64,000 nucleotides of DNA from Polycladidibacter hongkongensis (GTDB lineage Bacteria; Pseudomonadota; Alphaproteobacteria; Rhizobiales; Stappiaceae): assembly GCF_001561995.1 (NCBI RefSeq), contig NZ_LLWC01000030.1:39308-103307 (forward strand), read 5' to 3'. Below the pieces are notes generated by a model, which made no database searches, had not been told where the DNA came from, and saw only the letters and a program-made list of their open reading frames with translations. Position 1 is the stretch's first letter. Each line of letters starts with the position of its first letter. Position numbers and translations under genes: made by a program. Shown here piece after piece: positions 43,157-53,297 of this stretch.

Positions 43157-43738
43157 ATGGTCGAAAAGACAGCGCCTGAGTTGGTCTCTCCCGAGGGGCT
43201 TAACGAAGACGAATCTCTTGATGTATTGACAATTGCCGGTTCGATAAAGTGGTTCGATATTGGCAAGGGCTTTGGATTTATCGAGCCTGAAAATGGTATG
43301 CCGGATGTGCTGTTGCATGTAACATGTTTGCGCCGTGATGGTTATCAGACCGCATATGAGGGTGCGCGTGTGGTTTGCGAGGTGCTCAACCGGCCGCGTG
43401 GTTTGCAAGCCTTGCGTATTCTGTCTATGGATGAGAGCGTTGCCGTGCATCCCTCGCAGCTGCCACCATCGCGCACCCATGTACAGGTCATTGCCGAGAC
43501 GCCATTTCTAGAAGCGGAAGTGAAGTGGTTTAACCGGGTAAAGGGCTTTGGCTTTTTAACAATGGGCGATGGCGGTGAGGACATTTTCGTGCATATGGAG
43601 ACGCTGCGCCGCTTTGGAATTACCGAGCTACGCCCGGGGCAAAAAGTTCAGGTGCGTTTCGGGCATGGGCCGAAGGGCCGCATGGCGGCGGAGCTGCGGC
43701 CCATGGGCGAAGGGACGCATATCCCGCAGTCGCATTGA
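43157..43738 (+). CDS. double cold-shock-domain protein
   Basis: A 193-residue protein with two cold-shock domains. The first (about 25-95) has SIKWFDIGKGFGFIEPENG and DVLLHVTCLRR; the second (about 118-185) has EVKWFNRVKGFGFLTMGDGG and DIFVHMETLRR. Both RNP1 (KGFGF) and RNP2-like (VLLHV, IFVHM) motifs are intact, so both domains should bind single-stranded nucleic acid. Fused tandem CSDs of this kind are common in Hyphomicrobiales. Start at 43157 (MVEKTAPELV) chosen; a TTG at 43106 in frame is possible. The DUF192 gene follows 28 bp later. Confidence 0.9.
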   Translation: MVEKTAPELVSPEGLNEDESLDVLTIAGSIKWFDIGKGFGFIEPENGMPDVLLHVTCLRRDGYQTAYEGARVVCEVLNRPRGLQALRILSMDESVAVHPSQLPPSRTHVQVIAETPFLEAEVKWFNRVKGFGFLTMGDGGEDIFVHMETLRRFGITELRPGQKVQVRFGHGPKGRMAAELRPMGEGTHIPQSH

Positions 43739-43766
43739 TCCCGCGAAGTATTGGATTGTTGTATCT

Positions 43767-44291
43767 ATGGAATGGTGTTTGTCACGTTTATTGTTGGTTT
43801 TGCTTGGCTTATGCGCGGTGCTCGCAACTTTGGGGCCGTTACAAGCGCAAACCAAGCCAAACATGCATAATGATGGTGTGAAGCAGTCGAAGAAAATGGC
43901 GGTGGTCGCCGTGCGGATTAGCGGCTCTAACAACAAGGTCCACCACTTCTCCGCGGAGGTGGCGAAAAGCCCGTCCGAGCGGGCGCGGGGTTTGATGTAT
44001 CGCCAACAGCTGGCACCAAATGCGGGTATGCTGTTTGTATTTGAGGACGCTGGCCCACAAACCTTCTGGATGAAAAACACCTATTTGCCGCTTGATTTGT
44101 TGTTTATCGATGCGCAGCGCCGGGTACATCATATTGCGGCCAATGCGGTGCCGTTTTCGGAAAAAATCATTTCATCACGAGGGGATGTGGTGGCCGTGCT
44201 GGAGATCAACGGTGGTCTGGCGAAGAAGCTTGGCATCAGGGTTGGAGACCGGGTGGATTGGGGCGCTGACAACGAGCGCCCCGGCTTGTAA
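43767..44291 (+). CDS. exported DUF192 family protein
   Basis: A 174-residue protein with a signal peptide (hydrophobic residues 5-26, LLLVLLGLCAVLATLG, cleavage probably after LQAQ) and a DUF192 domain. Diagnostic blocks are SERARGLMYRQQL, GMLFVFEDAGPQTFWMKNTYLPLDLLFID, and ISSRGDVVAVLEINGGLAKKLGI. The family is small, periplasmic in bacteria and without proven function. Follows the double cold-shock gene, a frequent pairing in this group. Confidence 0.88.
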   Translation: MEWCLSRLLLVLLGLCAVLATLGPLQAQTKPNMHNDGVKQSKKMAVVAVRISGSNNKVHHFSAEVAKSPSERARGLMYRQQLAPNAGMLFVFEDAGPQTFWMKNTYLPLDLLFIDAQRRVHHIAANAVPFSEKIISSRGDVVAVLEINGGLAKKLGIRVGDRVDWGADNERPGL

Positions 44292-44299
44292 AGGTGGAG

Positions 44300-45220
44300 C
44301 TAAGCTGCAGCTTCGCTGCGTGCTTGGGCTTCAAGGAAAATCCTCTGTACCACGGGCAATTCCGCTTTTATTTGTTTTGCAAGATCCGCGATGATTTGCT
44401 CCACGTTTTCCGCGCTCAGCGTATTGTCGAAGTCCAATGAGGCAACAAGCAGCACTTCGTTGGGACCAAGGTGAAGAGTTCGCATCTCGTTTACATGCTC
44501 AACCGCGTCTGGCGCTTCCAACATGTTGCGAATGGTTGCATTGGTCTCTTCAGAGGCTGTTTCGCCAACCAGTAGCCCTTTGGTCTCGTAGGCCAAAACC
44601 CAAGCAGTAACCGCCAGAATGACGCCGATGAGCATGGAAGCGGCGCCATCTGCCCATGGAATGGCAAAGTATTGGCCAGCAGCGATGCCGATAAAGGCGA
44701 CGATCAGGCCTAGCATGGCAGCGGTGTCTTCAAACAGAACGGTGAATACTGTCGGGTCTTTGGAATCGCGAACTGCGCTAACCAGCGAACGTTTGCCACG
44801 GGTGCGAGCGAACTCTTTGTAGGCAACCATCCATGCCCAGCCTTCGAAGATAATCGAGGCGCCTAGCACAAGGTAGGCGATAAAGGCGGATTCGATTGGA
44901 TGCGGGTGCAGTACTTTCTGAAAGCCCTCATAAAGGGAAATGCCAGCGCCAACAGCAAAAATCATGATGGCGACAACGAAGGCCCAAAAATAAAGCTCGG
45001 GACCATAGCCAAAGGGATGTTTGGCGTCAGCCGGGCGGGCGGCGCGTTTCATGCCATAGAGAAGCAGGCCTTGATTGCCAGTGTCGACAAGGGAGTGAAT
45101 GCCCTCAGAAAGCATAGCCGCTGAACCTGTGTAGGCTGCGGCTGCAAATTTGGTGATGGAAATAAGCGTATTGCCCGCAAGGGCGGCGAATATGACTTTT
45201 TTCGAGCCTTGTGCAGCCAT
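44300..45220 (-). CDS. cation diffusion facilitator family transporter
   Basis: A 306-residue CDF transporter with six membrane segments followed by a cytoplasmic domain (about 210-306). Helix 2 has SEGIHSLVDTGNQ with the metal-site Ser/His/Asp positions, and helix 5 region reads WADGAASMLIGVIL with an Asp; HPFGYGPELYFWAF follows helix 2 as in the family. Zinc, iron or manganese efflux is likely, but the metal cannot be told. Start at ATG 45220; a TTG ten codons upstream is possible. Confidence 0.9.
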   Translation of the reverse strand: MAAQGSKKVIFAALAGNTLISITKFAAAAYTGSAAMLSEGIHSLVDTGNQGLLLYGMKRAARPADAKHPFGYGPELYFWAFVVAIMIFAVGAGISLYEGFQKVLHPHPIESAFIAYLVLGASIIFEGWAWMVAYKEFARTRGKRSLVSAVRDSKDPTVFTVLFEDTAAMLGLIVAFIGIAAGQYFAIPWADGAASMLIGVILAVTAWVLAYETKGLLVGETASEETNATIRNMLEAPDAVEHVNEMRTLHLGPNEVLLVASLDFDNTLSAENVEQIIADLAKQIKAELPVVQRIFLEAQARSEAAA

Positions 45221-45341
45221 GAGATGCCCCGAATACTTGGTCCGACTCAAAGCCTGAGACCGTGAACGATGGTTTGAGGGATACTACATAGGCGTGACAG
45301 CACAAAGCGGTAATCTAACGCTGTGGCCGTATCGAGAGGCT

Positions 45342-45971
45342 CTAGAGGCCGATGAGCGAACGGGTGCCATCGGCGACAAATTGCACGGAAAGGGCTGCCA
45401 GCAGTACGCCAAACAGGCGCGTGATAATCATCTGCAGGGTAGGGCCGAGATAGGCCGAGATTTTATCGGCGAGTAAAAAGGCGATAAAACACAGGCCAAG
45501 CACGGCGGCGATTACCGCTAGAAGGCCAAATTGGCCGCTCACTCCCGGTGCCTCGCCGGAGAGCAGAATGACGGCGGAGATAGTTGCCGGACCAGAGATT
45601 AGCGGAATTGCCAACGGAAACACGGCAACATTGGCGTGATCTTCACCCGCATCGGTGGTTTTTTCCGCGCTTTCGGCTTTGCGCTTCTGCCGGTGTTCAA
45701 ACACCATTTCGACAGCAATAATGAAAAGAAGCAGGCCGCCAGCGACTTGGAAGGCTGCCTGTGAAATGCCCATAAACTGCAAAAGGGAGCGGCCAGCGAG
45801 AAAGAAGCCGAGTAATATCAAGGCTGCAATGCCAACCGCTTTCAGAGCCACTGCGCGGCGTTGGCTAGACGAAGCGCCAACGGTGACCGCCAAAAACACA
45901 GGCGCAAGACCAATCGGATCAATGGTGACAAACAGCATGGCCGCTGCATTTGAGAGAAAGTCAAAGGGCAT
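45342..45971 (-). CDS. MarC family integral membrane protein (UPF0056)
   Basis: A 209-residue six-helix protein of the MarC family, with the two half motifs TIDPIGLAPVFLAV and PLAIPLISGPATISAVILL. The function of MarC is unknown; early links to multiple antibiotic resistance were not upheld. ATG at 45971 is preceded by GGAG at good spacing; another ATG lies at 45983. Confidence 0.88.
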   Translation of the reverse strand: MPFDFLSNAAAMLFVTIDPIGLAPVFLAVTVGASSSQRRAVALKAVGIAALILLGFFLAGRSLLQFMGISQAAFQVAGGLLLFIIAVEMVFEHRQKRKAESAEKTTDAGEDHANVAVFPLAIPLISGPATISAVILLSGEAPGVSGQFGLLAVIAAVLGLCFIAFLLADKISAYLGPTLQMIITRLFGVLLAALSVQFVADGTRSLIGL

Positions 45972-46262
45972 TTCGCGCTCCATTGCCGATTATGTGTCTA
46001 TTGCTCTTGGTCCCTATGGTTTGTCTTGGCGAAAAAAAGCAGTTTTGGCAAGGGATTCTGCGCTGATTCACAGGGGGTGACAGGCGATTGCCAGCCCAAT
46101 GATAAAGGGGGGAGCAGGTCCTTGCGGATATTTCGTCATGAATGGGCGAAACCTGCGCATTTTTGGGGAGTTATACAGAAAAGCACAGGGCTTTTGAATT
46201 GGTTCTGGGAATTGAATCGGATATATGTAATTGCCGAATATAACAATTGATGAGACTAGTCC

Positions 46263-49025
46263 TTGGCTGATCAGGATCAAACGACCCCAACGGGTGGGTT
46301 ACCTAGCGATATTAAGCCCATTTCAATCACCGATGAGATGAAGCGCAGCTACCTTGATTACGCGATGAGCGTAATCGTTTCGCGTGCGCTACCGGATGTT
46401 CGGGACGGGCTCAAGCCGGTGCACCGGCGTATTTTGTACTCCATGTACGAAAACGGTTATGAGTACAATAAGCCCTACAGAAAGTCCGCCCGTGTGGTCG
46501 GCGATGTGATGGGTAAGTATCACCCGCATGGCGATAGCGCGATCTATGACGCCTTGGTGCGTATGGCGCAGGATTTCTCCATGCGCTTGCCGCTGATTGA
46601 CGGGCAGGGCAACTTTGGCTCTGTTGACGGCGATCCTGCTGCGGCCATGCGTTATACCGAGTGTCGTCTTGAGAAAGTCTCCCACACACAGCTGGGCGAT
46701 ATCGACAAGAATACCGTAGATTTTCAAGAAAACTATGATGGCTCTGAAAGCGAGCCGGTGGTGTTGCCGGCGCGCTATCCCAACCTGTTGGTGAATGGTG
46801 CCGGTGGTATTGCCGTTGGTATGGCTACCAATATTCCCCCGCACAATTTGGGGGAGGTGGTGGACGCTGCCATTGCCTTGATTGAACGGCCAGACATGAG
46901 CCTGCCGGAGCTGATGGAGATCGTTCCGGGGCCGGATTTCCCAACGGGTGGTTTGATCCTTGGGCGTGCCGGAATTAAATCGGCCTACGAAAATGGCCGT
47001 GGCTCTGTGATCATGCGCGGTAAGGTGGAGACGGAAGAGATCCGCTCTGGCCGGTTTGCGCTAATTATCTCCGAGATTCCGTATCAGGTGAACAAAGCCT
47101 CGATGATCGAGAAGATCGCCGAGCTGGTGCGCGAAAAACGCATCGAAGGCATCTCCGACATTCGTGATGAGTCTGATCGTCAGGGTATGCGGGTGGTGAT
47201 CGAGCTGAAGCGCGATGCAGTGCCTGATGTGGTGCTCAACCAGCTCTACCGCTTCTCACAGCTGCAACAGTCTTTCGGCGCAAATATGGTGGCGCTGAAT
47301 GGCGGGCGGCCGCAACAGCTCACGTTGCGTGATATGTTGCTGGCTTTTGTTAGTTTCCGTGAGGAAGTTGTCGGGCGGCGTACGCGGTTCCTATTGGCCA
47401 AGGCGCGGGATCGAGCGCATGTTCTGGTTGGTCTGGCGGTGGCAACTGCCAATATTGACGAGGTTATCAAGCTTATCCGCAGTGCGCCGGATCCGGCAAC
47501 CGCTCGGGCGCAGTTGATGGCCCGTGACTGGCCTGCCAGCGATATTGCGCCGCTTATTCAGCTTATTGATGATCCGCGCTATGCGATTTCGGCGGAGGGG
47601 ACGTTCCGCCTTTCTGAAGATCAGGCGCGAGCGATCTTGGATCTGCGCTTGCAGCGTTTGACCGCCATTGGTCGCGATGAAATCGAAGCGGAGTTGGATA
47701 AGCTTGCAGCAGAGATCAAGGATTATCTTGATATTCTGCGCTCCCGCGAACGGGTGCAGCGCATTGTGCGTGAAGAGCTGGAAGAGGTGAAGAACGAATT
47801 CGCTACACCGCGCCGGACAGAGATTACTGATGGTGGCGGGGATCTGGATGATGAAGATCTGATTGCCCGTGAAGATATGGTGGTGACGGTGTCGCATGGT
47901 GGCTACATCAAGCGCGTGCCGCTGGATACCTACCGGGCGCAGCGCCGGGGCGGTAAGGGCCGCTCTGGCATGTCGACCAAGGACGAGGATTTCGTCACGC
48001 GTCTATTCGTTGCCAATACGCATACACCGGTGTTGTTCTTCTCATCGCGCGGCATTGCCTATAAAATGAAAGTCTGGCGCCTGCCGCTTTCAAGCCCGCA
48101 AGCGCGCGGCAATGCGCTGGTGAACCTGCTGCCTCTGGAGCAGGGCGAGCGTATTACCTCTATTTTGCCTTTGCCGGAAAACGAGGAAAGCTGGGGCGAG
48201 CTGGATGTGATGTTCTCCACCACGCGCGGTACGGTGCGTCGAAACAAGCTCTCCGATTTTGCCCAGATCAACAAGAACGGCAAAATCGCCATGAAGCTTG
48301 ATGAGGGCGATGGCATTGTTAACGTTATGACCTGCACCGAAGATGATGATGTGCTGCTGACGTCTGCCGCGGGCCAGTGTATCCGCTTTGCAACCACAGA
48401 TGTTCGGGTGTTTAACAGCCGTAATTCTGTTGGTGTGCGCGGTATCAATCTGGCTGAGGGAGATAAGGTTATCTCCATGGCGATCCTCAAGCATTTTGAC
48501 TGCGAGGCGGATGAGCGCACAGCGTTTATGAAAATGTCACGCGCAAACGGCAGCGATGAGGCCGAGGGCGAGAGTGAAGCGGTTGCTCTGCTTTCAGAAG
48601 AGCGCATTGCGGCCATGCAGGATGCGGAAGAAACCATTTTGACGATCTCGCAAAATGGTTATGGCAAGCGCACCTCTTCCTTTGAGTATCGCACCACAGG
48701 GCGCGGCGGCAAAGGGATCACAGCCATGGCGGTGAATGAACGCAACGGGCCACTTGTTGCTTCGTTCCAGGTTGAGGGCGGTGACGAAATCATGCTGGTT
48801 ACTGATGGCGGGCAGTTGATCCGTTGTCCGGTCGAGGGTATCCGCATTGCCGGGCGCTCAACTCAAGGGGTGATTGTCTTCAAGACGGCTGCTGATGAGA
48901 GTGTTGTCTCGGTGGAGCGTATTCCTGAAGTGGAAGATAAAGGTGAGGACGCTGACGCTGCACCTGTTGAAGGCGAGGTTGCACCTGCTGAGGGCGCGGG
49001 CACGCCTGCGCCGGAAGCCGAGTAA
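46263..49025 (+). CDS. gyrA: DNA gyrase subunit A
   Basis: A 920-residue type II topoisomerase subunit that cuts and rejoins DNA. TTG start. Catalytic Tyr lies in the [12 protein letters not shown] segment (about residue 125-130). The quinolone region reads [17 protein letters not shown], with Ser and Asp at the positions of E. coli S83 and D87, i.e. the sensitive form. The C-terminal beta-pinwheel carries the GyrA box [10 protein letters not shown]. An acidic Glu/Ala/Pro tail ends the protein. A terminator follows. Confidence 0.98.
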   Translation: MADQDQTTPTGGLPSDIKPISITDEMKRSYLDYAMSVIVSRALPDVRDGLKPVHRRILYSMYENGYEYNKPYRKSARVVGDVMGKYHPHGDSAIYDALVRMAQDFSMRLPLIDGQGNFGSVDGDPAAAMRYTECRLEKVSHTQLGDIDKNTVDFQENYDGSESEPVVLPARYPNLLVNGAGGIAVGMATNIPPHNLGEVVDAAIALIERPDMSLPELMEIVPGPDFPTGGLILGRAGIKSAYENGRGSVIMRGKVETEEIRSGRFALIISEIPYQVNKASMIEKIAELVREKRIEGISDIRDESDRQGMRVVIELKRDAVPDVVLNQLYRFSQLQQSFGANMVALNGGRPQQLTLRDMLLAFVSFREEVVGRRTRFLLAKARDRAHVLVGLAVATANIDEVIKLIRSAPDPATARAQLMARDWPASDIAPLIQLIDDPRYAISAEGTFRLSEDQARAILDLRLQRLTAIGRDEIEAELDKLAAEIKDYLDILRSRERVQRIVREELEEVKNEFATPRRTEITDGGGDLDDEDLIAREDMVVTVSHGGYIKRVPLDTYRAQRRGGKGRSGMSTKDEDFVTRLFVANTHTPVLFFSSRGIAYKMKVWRLPLSSPQARGNALVNLLPLEQGERITSILPLPENEESWGELDVMFSTTRGTVRRNKLSDFAQINKNGKIAMKLDEGDGIVNVMTCTEDDDVLLTSAAGQCIRFATTDVRVFNSRNSVGVRGINLAEGDKVISMAILKHFDCEADERTAFMKMSRANGSDEAEGESEAVALLSEERIAAMQDAEETILTISQNGYGKRTSSFEYRTTGRGGKGITAMAVNERNGPLVASFQVEGGDEIMLVTDGGQLIRCPVEGIRIAGRSTQGVIVFKTAADESVVSVERIPEVEDKGEDADAAPVEGEVAPAEGAGTPAPEAE

Positions 49026-49052
49026 ACACGTCTTGGATAAACCCTGAGACTT

Positions 49053-49076
49053 AAAGGGGGCTTTTGCCCCCTTTTT
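49053..49076 (+). terminator. terminator of gyrA
   Basis: Nine-pair stem AAAGGGGGC/GCCCCCTTT with TTTT loop and trailing T residues, 28 bp after the stop. Confidence 0.88.
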
Positions 49077-49128
49077 CAATAGGGTTATGCTGGGAGGCAA
49101 ATGGGCATACTGCGGGTAAGGAGGAGCC

Positions 49129-49626
49129 ATGTCGCGCACAGCGTTGTATCCCGGGTCATTTGACCCACTAACATTTGGTCATCTGGATATTATTGAGCAG
49201 TCTCTGACACTTGCTGATGAGGTGATTGTTGCCATTGGTGTTCACCCGGGCAAAGTGCCGCTGTTCAGCTTTGAGGAGCGACGCGATATGATTGCGCGGG
49301 TGTGCCGTGACCATTTTGGGGCGCGCGAGGGCGCGCGCGTGACGACCATCTCTTTTGATGGGTTGGTCATTGAAGCTGCAAAAGCGGCGGGGAGCCGTAT
49401 TCTTGTGCGTGGTTTGCGGGACAGCACCGATCTTAACTACGAGATGCAGATGGCAGGCATGAATGGCGCGATGGCGCCAGAGGTGAAAACTGTGTTTTTA
49501 CCCTCTTCGCCGCAGATGCGCCCGATTACCGCCACTTTGGTGCGTCAAATCGCAAAAATGGGGGGTGACTACGGCGCGTTTGTCCCTGAATGTGTGGCAG
49601 AACAACTTAAAGAACGTTTTGCGTAG
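49129..49626 (+). CDS. coaD: phosphopantetheine adenylyltransferase
   Basis: A 165-residue nucleotidyltransferase making dephospho-CoA in coenzyme A synthesis. Signature [16 protein letters not shown] (T/HxGH motif) at the N-terminus, [21 protein letters not shown] in the middle, and [23 protein letters not shown] near the end. AAGGAGGAGCC precedes the ATG. Leads a likely operon with the two cyclophilins. Confidence 0.96.
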   Translation: MSRTALYPGSFDPLTFGHLDIIEQSLTLADEVIVAIGVHPGKVPLFSFEERRDMIARVCRDHFGAREGARVTTISFDGLVIEAAKAAGSRILVRGLRDSTDLNYEMQMAGMNGAMAPEVKTVFLPSSPQMRPITATLVRQIAKMGGDYGAFVPECVAEQLKERFA

Positions 49627-49674
49627 ACGCTGTTTTTTTCGGATCATATCCCCTTTAACTTCTAGGAGAGTTTC

Positions 49675-50208
49675 TTGTTACAGTTTTTTCGTGCCTTTGT
49701 GGTGATGTTGGGCCTATCCTTTGTGAGTGTGTCAGCCTCGGCGGCTGATCTTGAAAATACCCTTTATCTGGACTTGAAAGATGGCCGGGTAACAATTGAA
49801 CTGCGCCCGGACTTAGCTCCCGCGCATGTGGAACGGATCAAAACGCTCGCCCGGCAGGGGTTTTATGACGGCATCGTCTTTCACCGGGTGATTGATGGCT
49901 TTATGGCGCAAACTGGCGATCCCACCGGCACCGGCATGGGCGGCTCTGACCTGCCGGATCTGAAGGCGGAGTTTTCGCGGGAACCGTTCAAGCGCGGCAC
50001 GCTCGGTATGGCAAGGGCGGCTAATCCAAACAGTGCCAATTCGCAGTTCTTTATCATGTTTAACGATGGGGACTGGTTGAATGGTCAGTACACTGTTTTT
50101 GGTCGGGTTGTCTCGGGTATGGAGCACGTTGACAAGATCAAGCGCGGTGAACCCGTGCAAAACCCTGATAAAATAGTATCTTTGATGGTTGCAGCAGATG
50201 CCCAGTAG
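49675..50208 (+). CDS. peptidyl-prolyl cis-trans isomerase, exported cyclophilin
   Basis: A 177-residue cyclophilin with a signal peptide (FFRAFVVMLGLSFVSVSASA, residues 3-22) for periplasmic folding. TTG start, TAGGAGAG upstream. Catalytic-core motifs: FYDGIVFHRVIDGFMAQTGDP, GTLGMARAANPNSANSQFFI and WLNGQYTVFGRVVSGMEHV. A second, cytoplasmic cyclophilin gene follows 55 bp later and is clearly paralogous (shared GFMAQTG and VDKIKRGEPVQNPDKIVS). Confidence 0.94.
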   Translation: MLQFFRAFVVMLGLSFVSVSASAADLENTLYLDLKDGRVTIELRPDLAPAHVERIKTLARQGFYDGIVFHRVIDGFMAQTGDPTGTGMGGSDLPDLKAEFSREPFKRGTLGMARAANPNSANSQFFIMFNDGDWLNGQYTVFGRVVSGMEHVDKIKRGEPVQNPDKIVSLMVAADAQ

Positions 50209-50263
50209 AGGCTATTTGTAGGGCCAGAACACTTACCATTGATAGATAAAAAGGATGGGCCTT

Positions 50264-50734
50264 ATGGCTGACTATAAAGATCCAGAAAACACCTTGGTTA
50301 TGGAAACCACCCAAGGTGATGTCGTGATCGAGATGCGCCCTGATCTGGCGCCAAATCACGTGGCTCGCATTAAGGAGCTGGTGCGTGAGGGCTTTTACAA
50401 CGGCATCGTTTTCCACCGGGTGATTGATGGCTTTATGGCGCAAACCGGCTGTCCGCAAGGCACCGGCACCGGCGGTTCCGGACAAAAGCTGAAGGCAGAG
50501 TTTAATGACGCCAAGCACGTGCGTGGCACCTGCTCCATGGCGCGGGCGATGGACCCAAATTCTGGTGATAGCCAGTTCTTCATCTGCTTTGCTGACAGCT
50601 CTTGGCTTGATGGCCAGTATACCGTTTGGGGTCAGGTTATCTCTGGCATGGACAACGTGGACAAAATCAAACGCGGCGAGCCGGTGCAAAATCCGGACAA
50701 GATTGTTTCTGTCAAGGTTGCGGCTGACGCCTAA
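50264..50734 (+). CDS. ppiB: peptidyl-prolyl cis-trans isomerase, cytoplasmic cyclophilin
   Basis: A 156-residue cyclophilin without signal peptide, similar to PpiB. Same core motifs as the preceding gene (FYNGIVFHRVIDGFMAQTG, SMARAMDPNSGDSQFFICF, WLDGQYTVWGQVISGMDNV). Start at 50264 (MADYKDPENT), since the ATG at 50255 directly abuts the AAGG site. The pair probably arose by tandem duplication, with one copy gaining or losing an export signal. Confidence 0.94.
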   Translation: MADYKDPENTLVMETTQGDVVIEMRPDLAPNHVARIKELVREGFYNGIVFHRVIDGFMAQTGCPQGTGTGGSGQKLKAEFNDAKHVRGTCSMARAMDPNSGDSQFFICFADSSWLDGQYTVWGQVISGMDNVDKIKRGEPVQNPDKIVSVKVAADA

Positions 50735-50758
50735 GCCTTGGTAAGCGCAAAATCCATT

Positions 50759-50784
50759 AGGGCTCGGCTTGCCGAGCCCTTTTA
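50759..50784 (+). terminator. terminator of the coaD-cyclophilin unit
   Basis: Perfect 9-bp stem AGGGCTCGG/CCGAGCCCT with a 4-nt loop, followed by TTTATTTT. Confidence 0.88.
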
Positions 50785-50947
50785 TTTTGCCTTGTTCGTC
50801 AGCCCGTAGCGCCTATCAGCTTGACGCTGGCGACGGTTTGAGGCACACAGCGCCTAAGTGCGAGCGGGCACAGACGGTGCAAGTGGTATGCCCCTCGCAA
50901 GAAATACGGCCACAGTGTTTGGCCCATAACTCCTTCAAGGCTGCTTG

Positions 50948-52027
50948 ATGCGCGTAGACGATTTTGATTTCAATCTTCCTCCTGAAAATATAGCGCTGCG
51001 GCCGGTTGCGCCGCGCGATAGCGCCAAGATGCTGGTGGTGCGCCCCGGCTGTGCGCCACTGCTCGATGATACCGCGGTTTTGAGCCTACCGGATTTGTTG
51101 GAGCCGGGTGATGCGCTGGTGTTTAACGACACCAAGGTGATCCCTGCCCAGCTGCTGGGGTTTCGTAGCCGCGACGGGGTCACCGCAAAAGTCGGGGTGA
51201 CCTTGCACCAGCGTAGCTGCGCCAATGAGTGGCGGGCATTTGTGCGCCCTGCCAAAAAGCTGCGGGTTGGCGATGAGGTGCGCTTTTCTTTTGATGAGGC
51301 AGGTGCAGCGGATGCCACGCTAAACGCAAAAGTAATAGAGAAAAGCGAGGCAGGCGACATCCGCTTTCAGTTTAACAGGAGTGCGGGCGATTTAGATGCG
51401 GCCATCGCGCAGGTGGGGCATATTCCCTTACCGCCTTATATTGCCCAAAAGCGGACAGAGGATGCGCAAGACCGGCAAGATTATCAAACCGTGTATGCAA
51501 GGCATGAAGGGGCGGTGGCTGCGCCAACAGCTGGGTTACACTTTACAGAGCAGCTGTTTGCGGCGCTTGATACACGTGGCATCGAAAAGCACTTTGTCAC
51601 CCTGCATGTGGGCGCGGGAACCTTTCTGCCGGTTAAGGTGGATGACACTGACGACCATCAGATGCATGATGAATGGGGCGAGGTGAGCTCTGAGACAGCT
51701 AAAGCGCTGAATGCGGTGCGTGCGCGCGGCAACAAGGTGGTGGCGGTGGGGACGACGTCGCTGCGCATTTTGGAAAGCTCGGCGCAGGGTGGGCAAGGCA
51801 TTCAGCCTTTTTCCGGTTCGACGCAGATATTCATCACCCCGGGCTACCGATTTCAGGCAATTGATGCGCTGATGACCAACTTCCATCTGCCCCGCTCCAC
51901 GTTGTTTATGCTGGTTAGCGCGCTGGCCGGTCTTGAAGAAATGCAGGCCGCTTATGCGCATGCCATCCAGAATAACTACAGATTTTACAGCTATGGCGAC
52001 AGCTCCCTGCTGTTTCCCAAGGACTAG
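50948..52027 (+). CDS. queA: S-adenosylmethionine:tRNA ribosyltransferase-isomerase
   Basis: A 359-residue enzyme adding the cyclopentene ring from SAM to preQ1-modified tRNA in queuosine synthesis. Family blocks: [65 protein letters not shown] and [24 protein letters not shown] at 50948 directly follows an in-frame TTG. The next gene tgt starts 3 bp after its stop, so the two queuosine genes are one operon. Confidence 0.96.
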   Translation: MRVDDFDFNLPPENIALRPVAPRDSAKMLVVRPGCAPLLDDTAVLSLPDLLEPGDALVFNDTKVIPAQLLGFRSRDGVTAKVGVTLHQRSCANEWRAFVRPAKKLRVGDEVRFSFDEAGAADATLNAKVIEKSEAGDIRFQFNRSAGDLDAAIAQVGHIPLPPYIAQKRTEDAQDRQDYQTVYARHEGAVAAPTAGLHFTEQLFAALDTRGIEKHFVTLHVGAGTFLPVKVDDTDDHQMHDEWGEVSSETAKALNAVRARGNKVVAVGTTSLRILESSAQGGQGIQPFSGSTQIFITPGYRFQAIDALMTNFHLPRSTLFMLVSALAGLEEMQAAYAHAIQNNYRFYSYGDSSLLFPKD

Positions 52028-52030
52028 ATC

Positions 52031-53197
52031 ATGGAACCAGAAGAGACAAAACCTTTCGCATTCAAGCTGCTGAAAACCGATGGTATGGCGCGGCGCGGCG
52101 AGATAACCACCCCACATGGGACTGTGCGCACACCGGCCTTTATGCCCGTGGGGACACAGGCGACGGTGAAGGCAATGTATCCGCAACAAGTGCGTGATCT
52201 TGGTGCGGATGTGGTGCTGGGCAATACCTATCATTTGATGTTGCGGCCCACAGCGGAGCGGGTGGCGGAACTTGGTGGTTTGCACAAGTTCATGAACTGG
52301 CCGCATACAATCTTGACGGATTCTGGCGGGTTTCAGGTGATGTCGCTTTCGGGCCTGCGCAAAATGACCGAGGAAGGCGTTACCTTCTCCTCGCATCATG
52401 ACGGGTCCAAGCACTTTATGAGCCCGGAGCGTTCCGTGGAGATTCAGGGGCTGCTGGGATCGGATATCCAGATGCAGCTGGATCAGTGCGTGAGGCTGCC
52501 TGCCGAACGCAAAGAAATTAGTGAGGCGATGCAGCTTTCATTGCGGTGGGCGGAGCGTTCTCGCCAGCAATTCGAGGCGATGGGCGGTCCGGCTAAGGGA
52601 CAGGCGCTCTACGGCATTGTGCAGGGCGGTGATCAACCTGACTTGCGGGTGGAGAGTGCGCAGAAGCTCGGCGAACTGCCGATGGAAGGCTATTCGGTGG
52701 GTGGCCTTGCTGTTGGTGAGCCGCAAGACGTCATGCTGAAAATGCTGGAAGTGACAACGCCGGCCATGCCAGTTCACAAGCCGCGTTATCTGATGGGCGT
52801 TGGCACACCGGATGATATTCTGGAAAGTGTGGCACGAGGGATCGACCAGTTCGACTGCGTCATGCCGACACGGGCGGGACGGCATGGGCTCGCCTTTACG
52901 CGTTTTGGCAAAGTGAATTTAAAAAATGCCCGTCATGCGGATGATCCGCGGCCACTGGATGAGAGCTCCCCATGCGAAGCGGCCAATAGCTATTCTCGTG
53001 CCTACTTGCATCACTTAGTACGGGTTAACGAGGGGCTAGCAGCGATGCTGTTGACGTGGAACAATCTGGCCTACTATCAGCAACTCATGCAAGGCATGCG
53101 CGATGCCATTGAAGACGGGCGTTTTGAAGATTTCCGTTTGGCGACAAAGGCCGGATGGGCGCAGGGCGACCTTGCTCCTTATGTGCGTAGCAACTAA
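52031..53197 (+). CDS. tgt: tRNA-guanine transglycosylase
   Basis: A 388-residue TIM-barrel enzyme that swaps G34 for preQ1 in tRNAs with GUN anticodons. Motifs: [41 protein letters not shown] (catalytic Asp), [30 protein letters not shown] and [12 protein letters not shown] (second Asp). The zinc ligands of the usual CxCxxC...H cluster are altered: the region reads [16 protein letters not shown] with a single visible cysteine, as in some alphaproteobacterial Tgt. Co-transcribed with queA. Confidence 0.95.
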   Translation: MEPEETKPFAFKLLKTDGMARRGEITTPHGTVRTPAFMPVGTQATVKAMYPQQVRDLGADVVLGNTYHLMLRPTAERVAELGGLHKFMNWPHTILTDSGGFQVMSLSGLRKMTEEGVTFSSHHDGSKHFMSPERSVEIQGLLGSDIQMQLDQCVRLPAERKEISEAMQLSLRWAERSRQQFEAMGGPAKGQALYGIVQGGDQPDLRVESAQKLGELPMEGYSVGGLAVGEPQDVMLKMLEVTTPAMPVHKPRYLMGVGTPDDILESVARGIDQFDCVMPTRAGRHGLAFTRFGKVNLKNARHADDPRPLDESSPCEAANSYSRAYLHHLVRVNEGLAAMLLTWNNLAYYQQLMQGMRDAIEDGRFEDFRLATKAGWAQGDLAPYVRSN

Positions 53198-53297
53198 GTC
53201 TTGGGGCCCGAATTGGCATTAAGGTTTAGGGCGAGTAGGTAATTATCCTTCTCGCTTTTTACATTAATAAATCAAGTTAATGCATTGTTATATATAA

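Noticed and set aside
46540..46590. Possible quinolone-resistance change in gyrA
   Set aside because: The [10 protein letters not shown] region has Ser and Asp at the key positions, the sensitive form.
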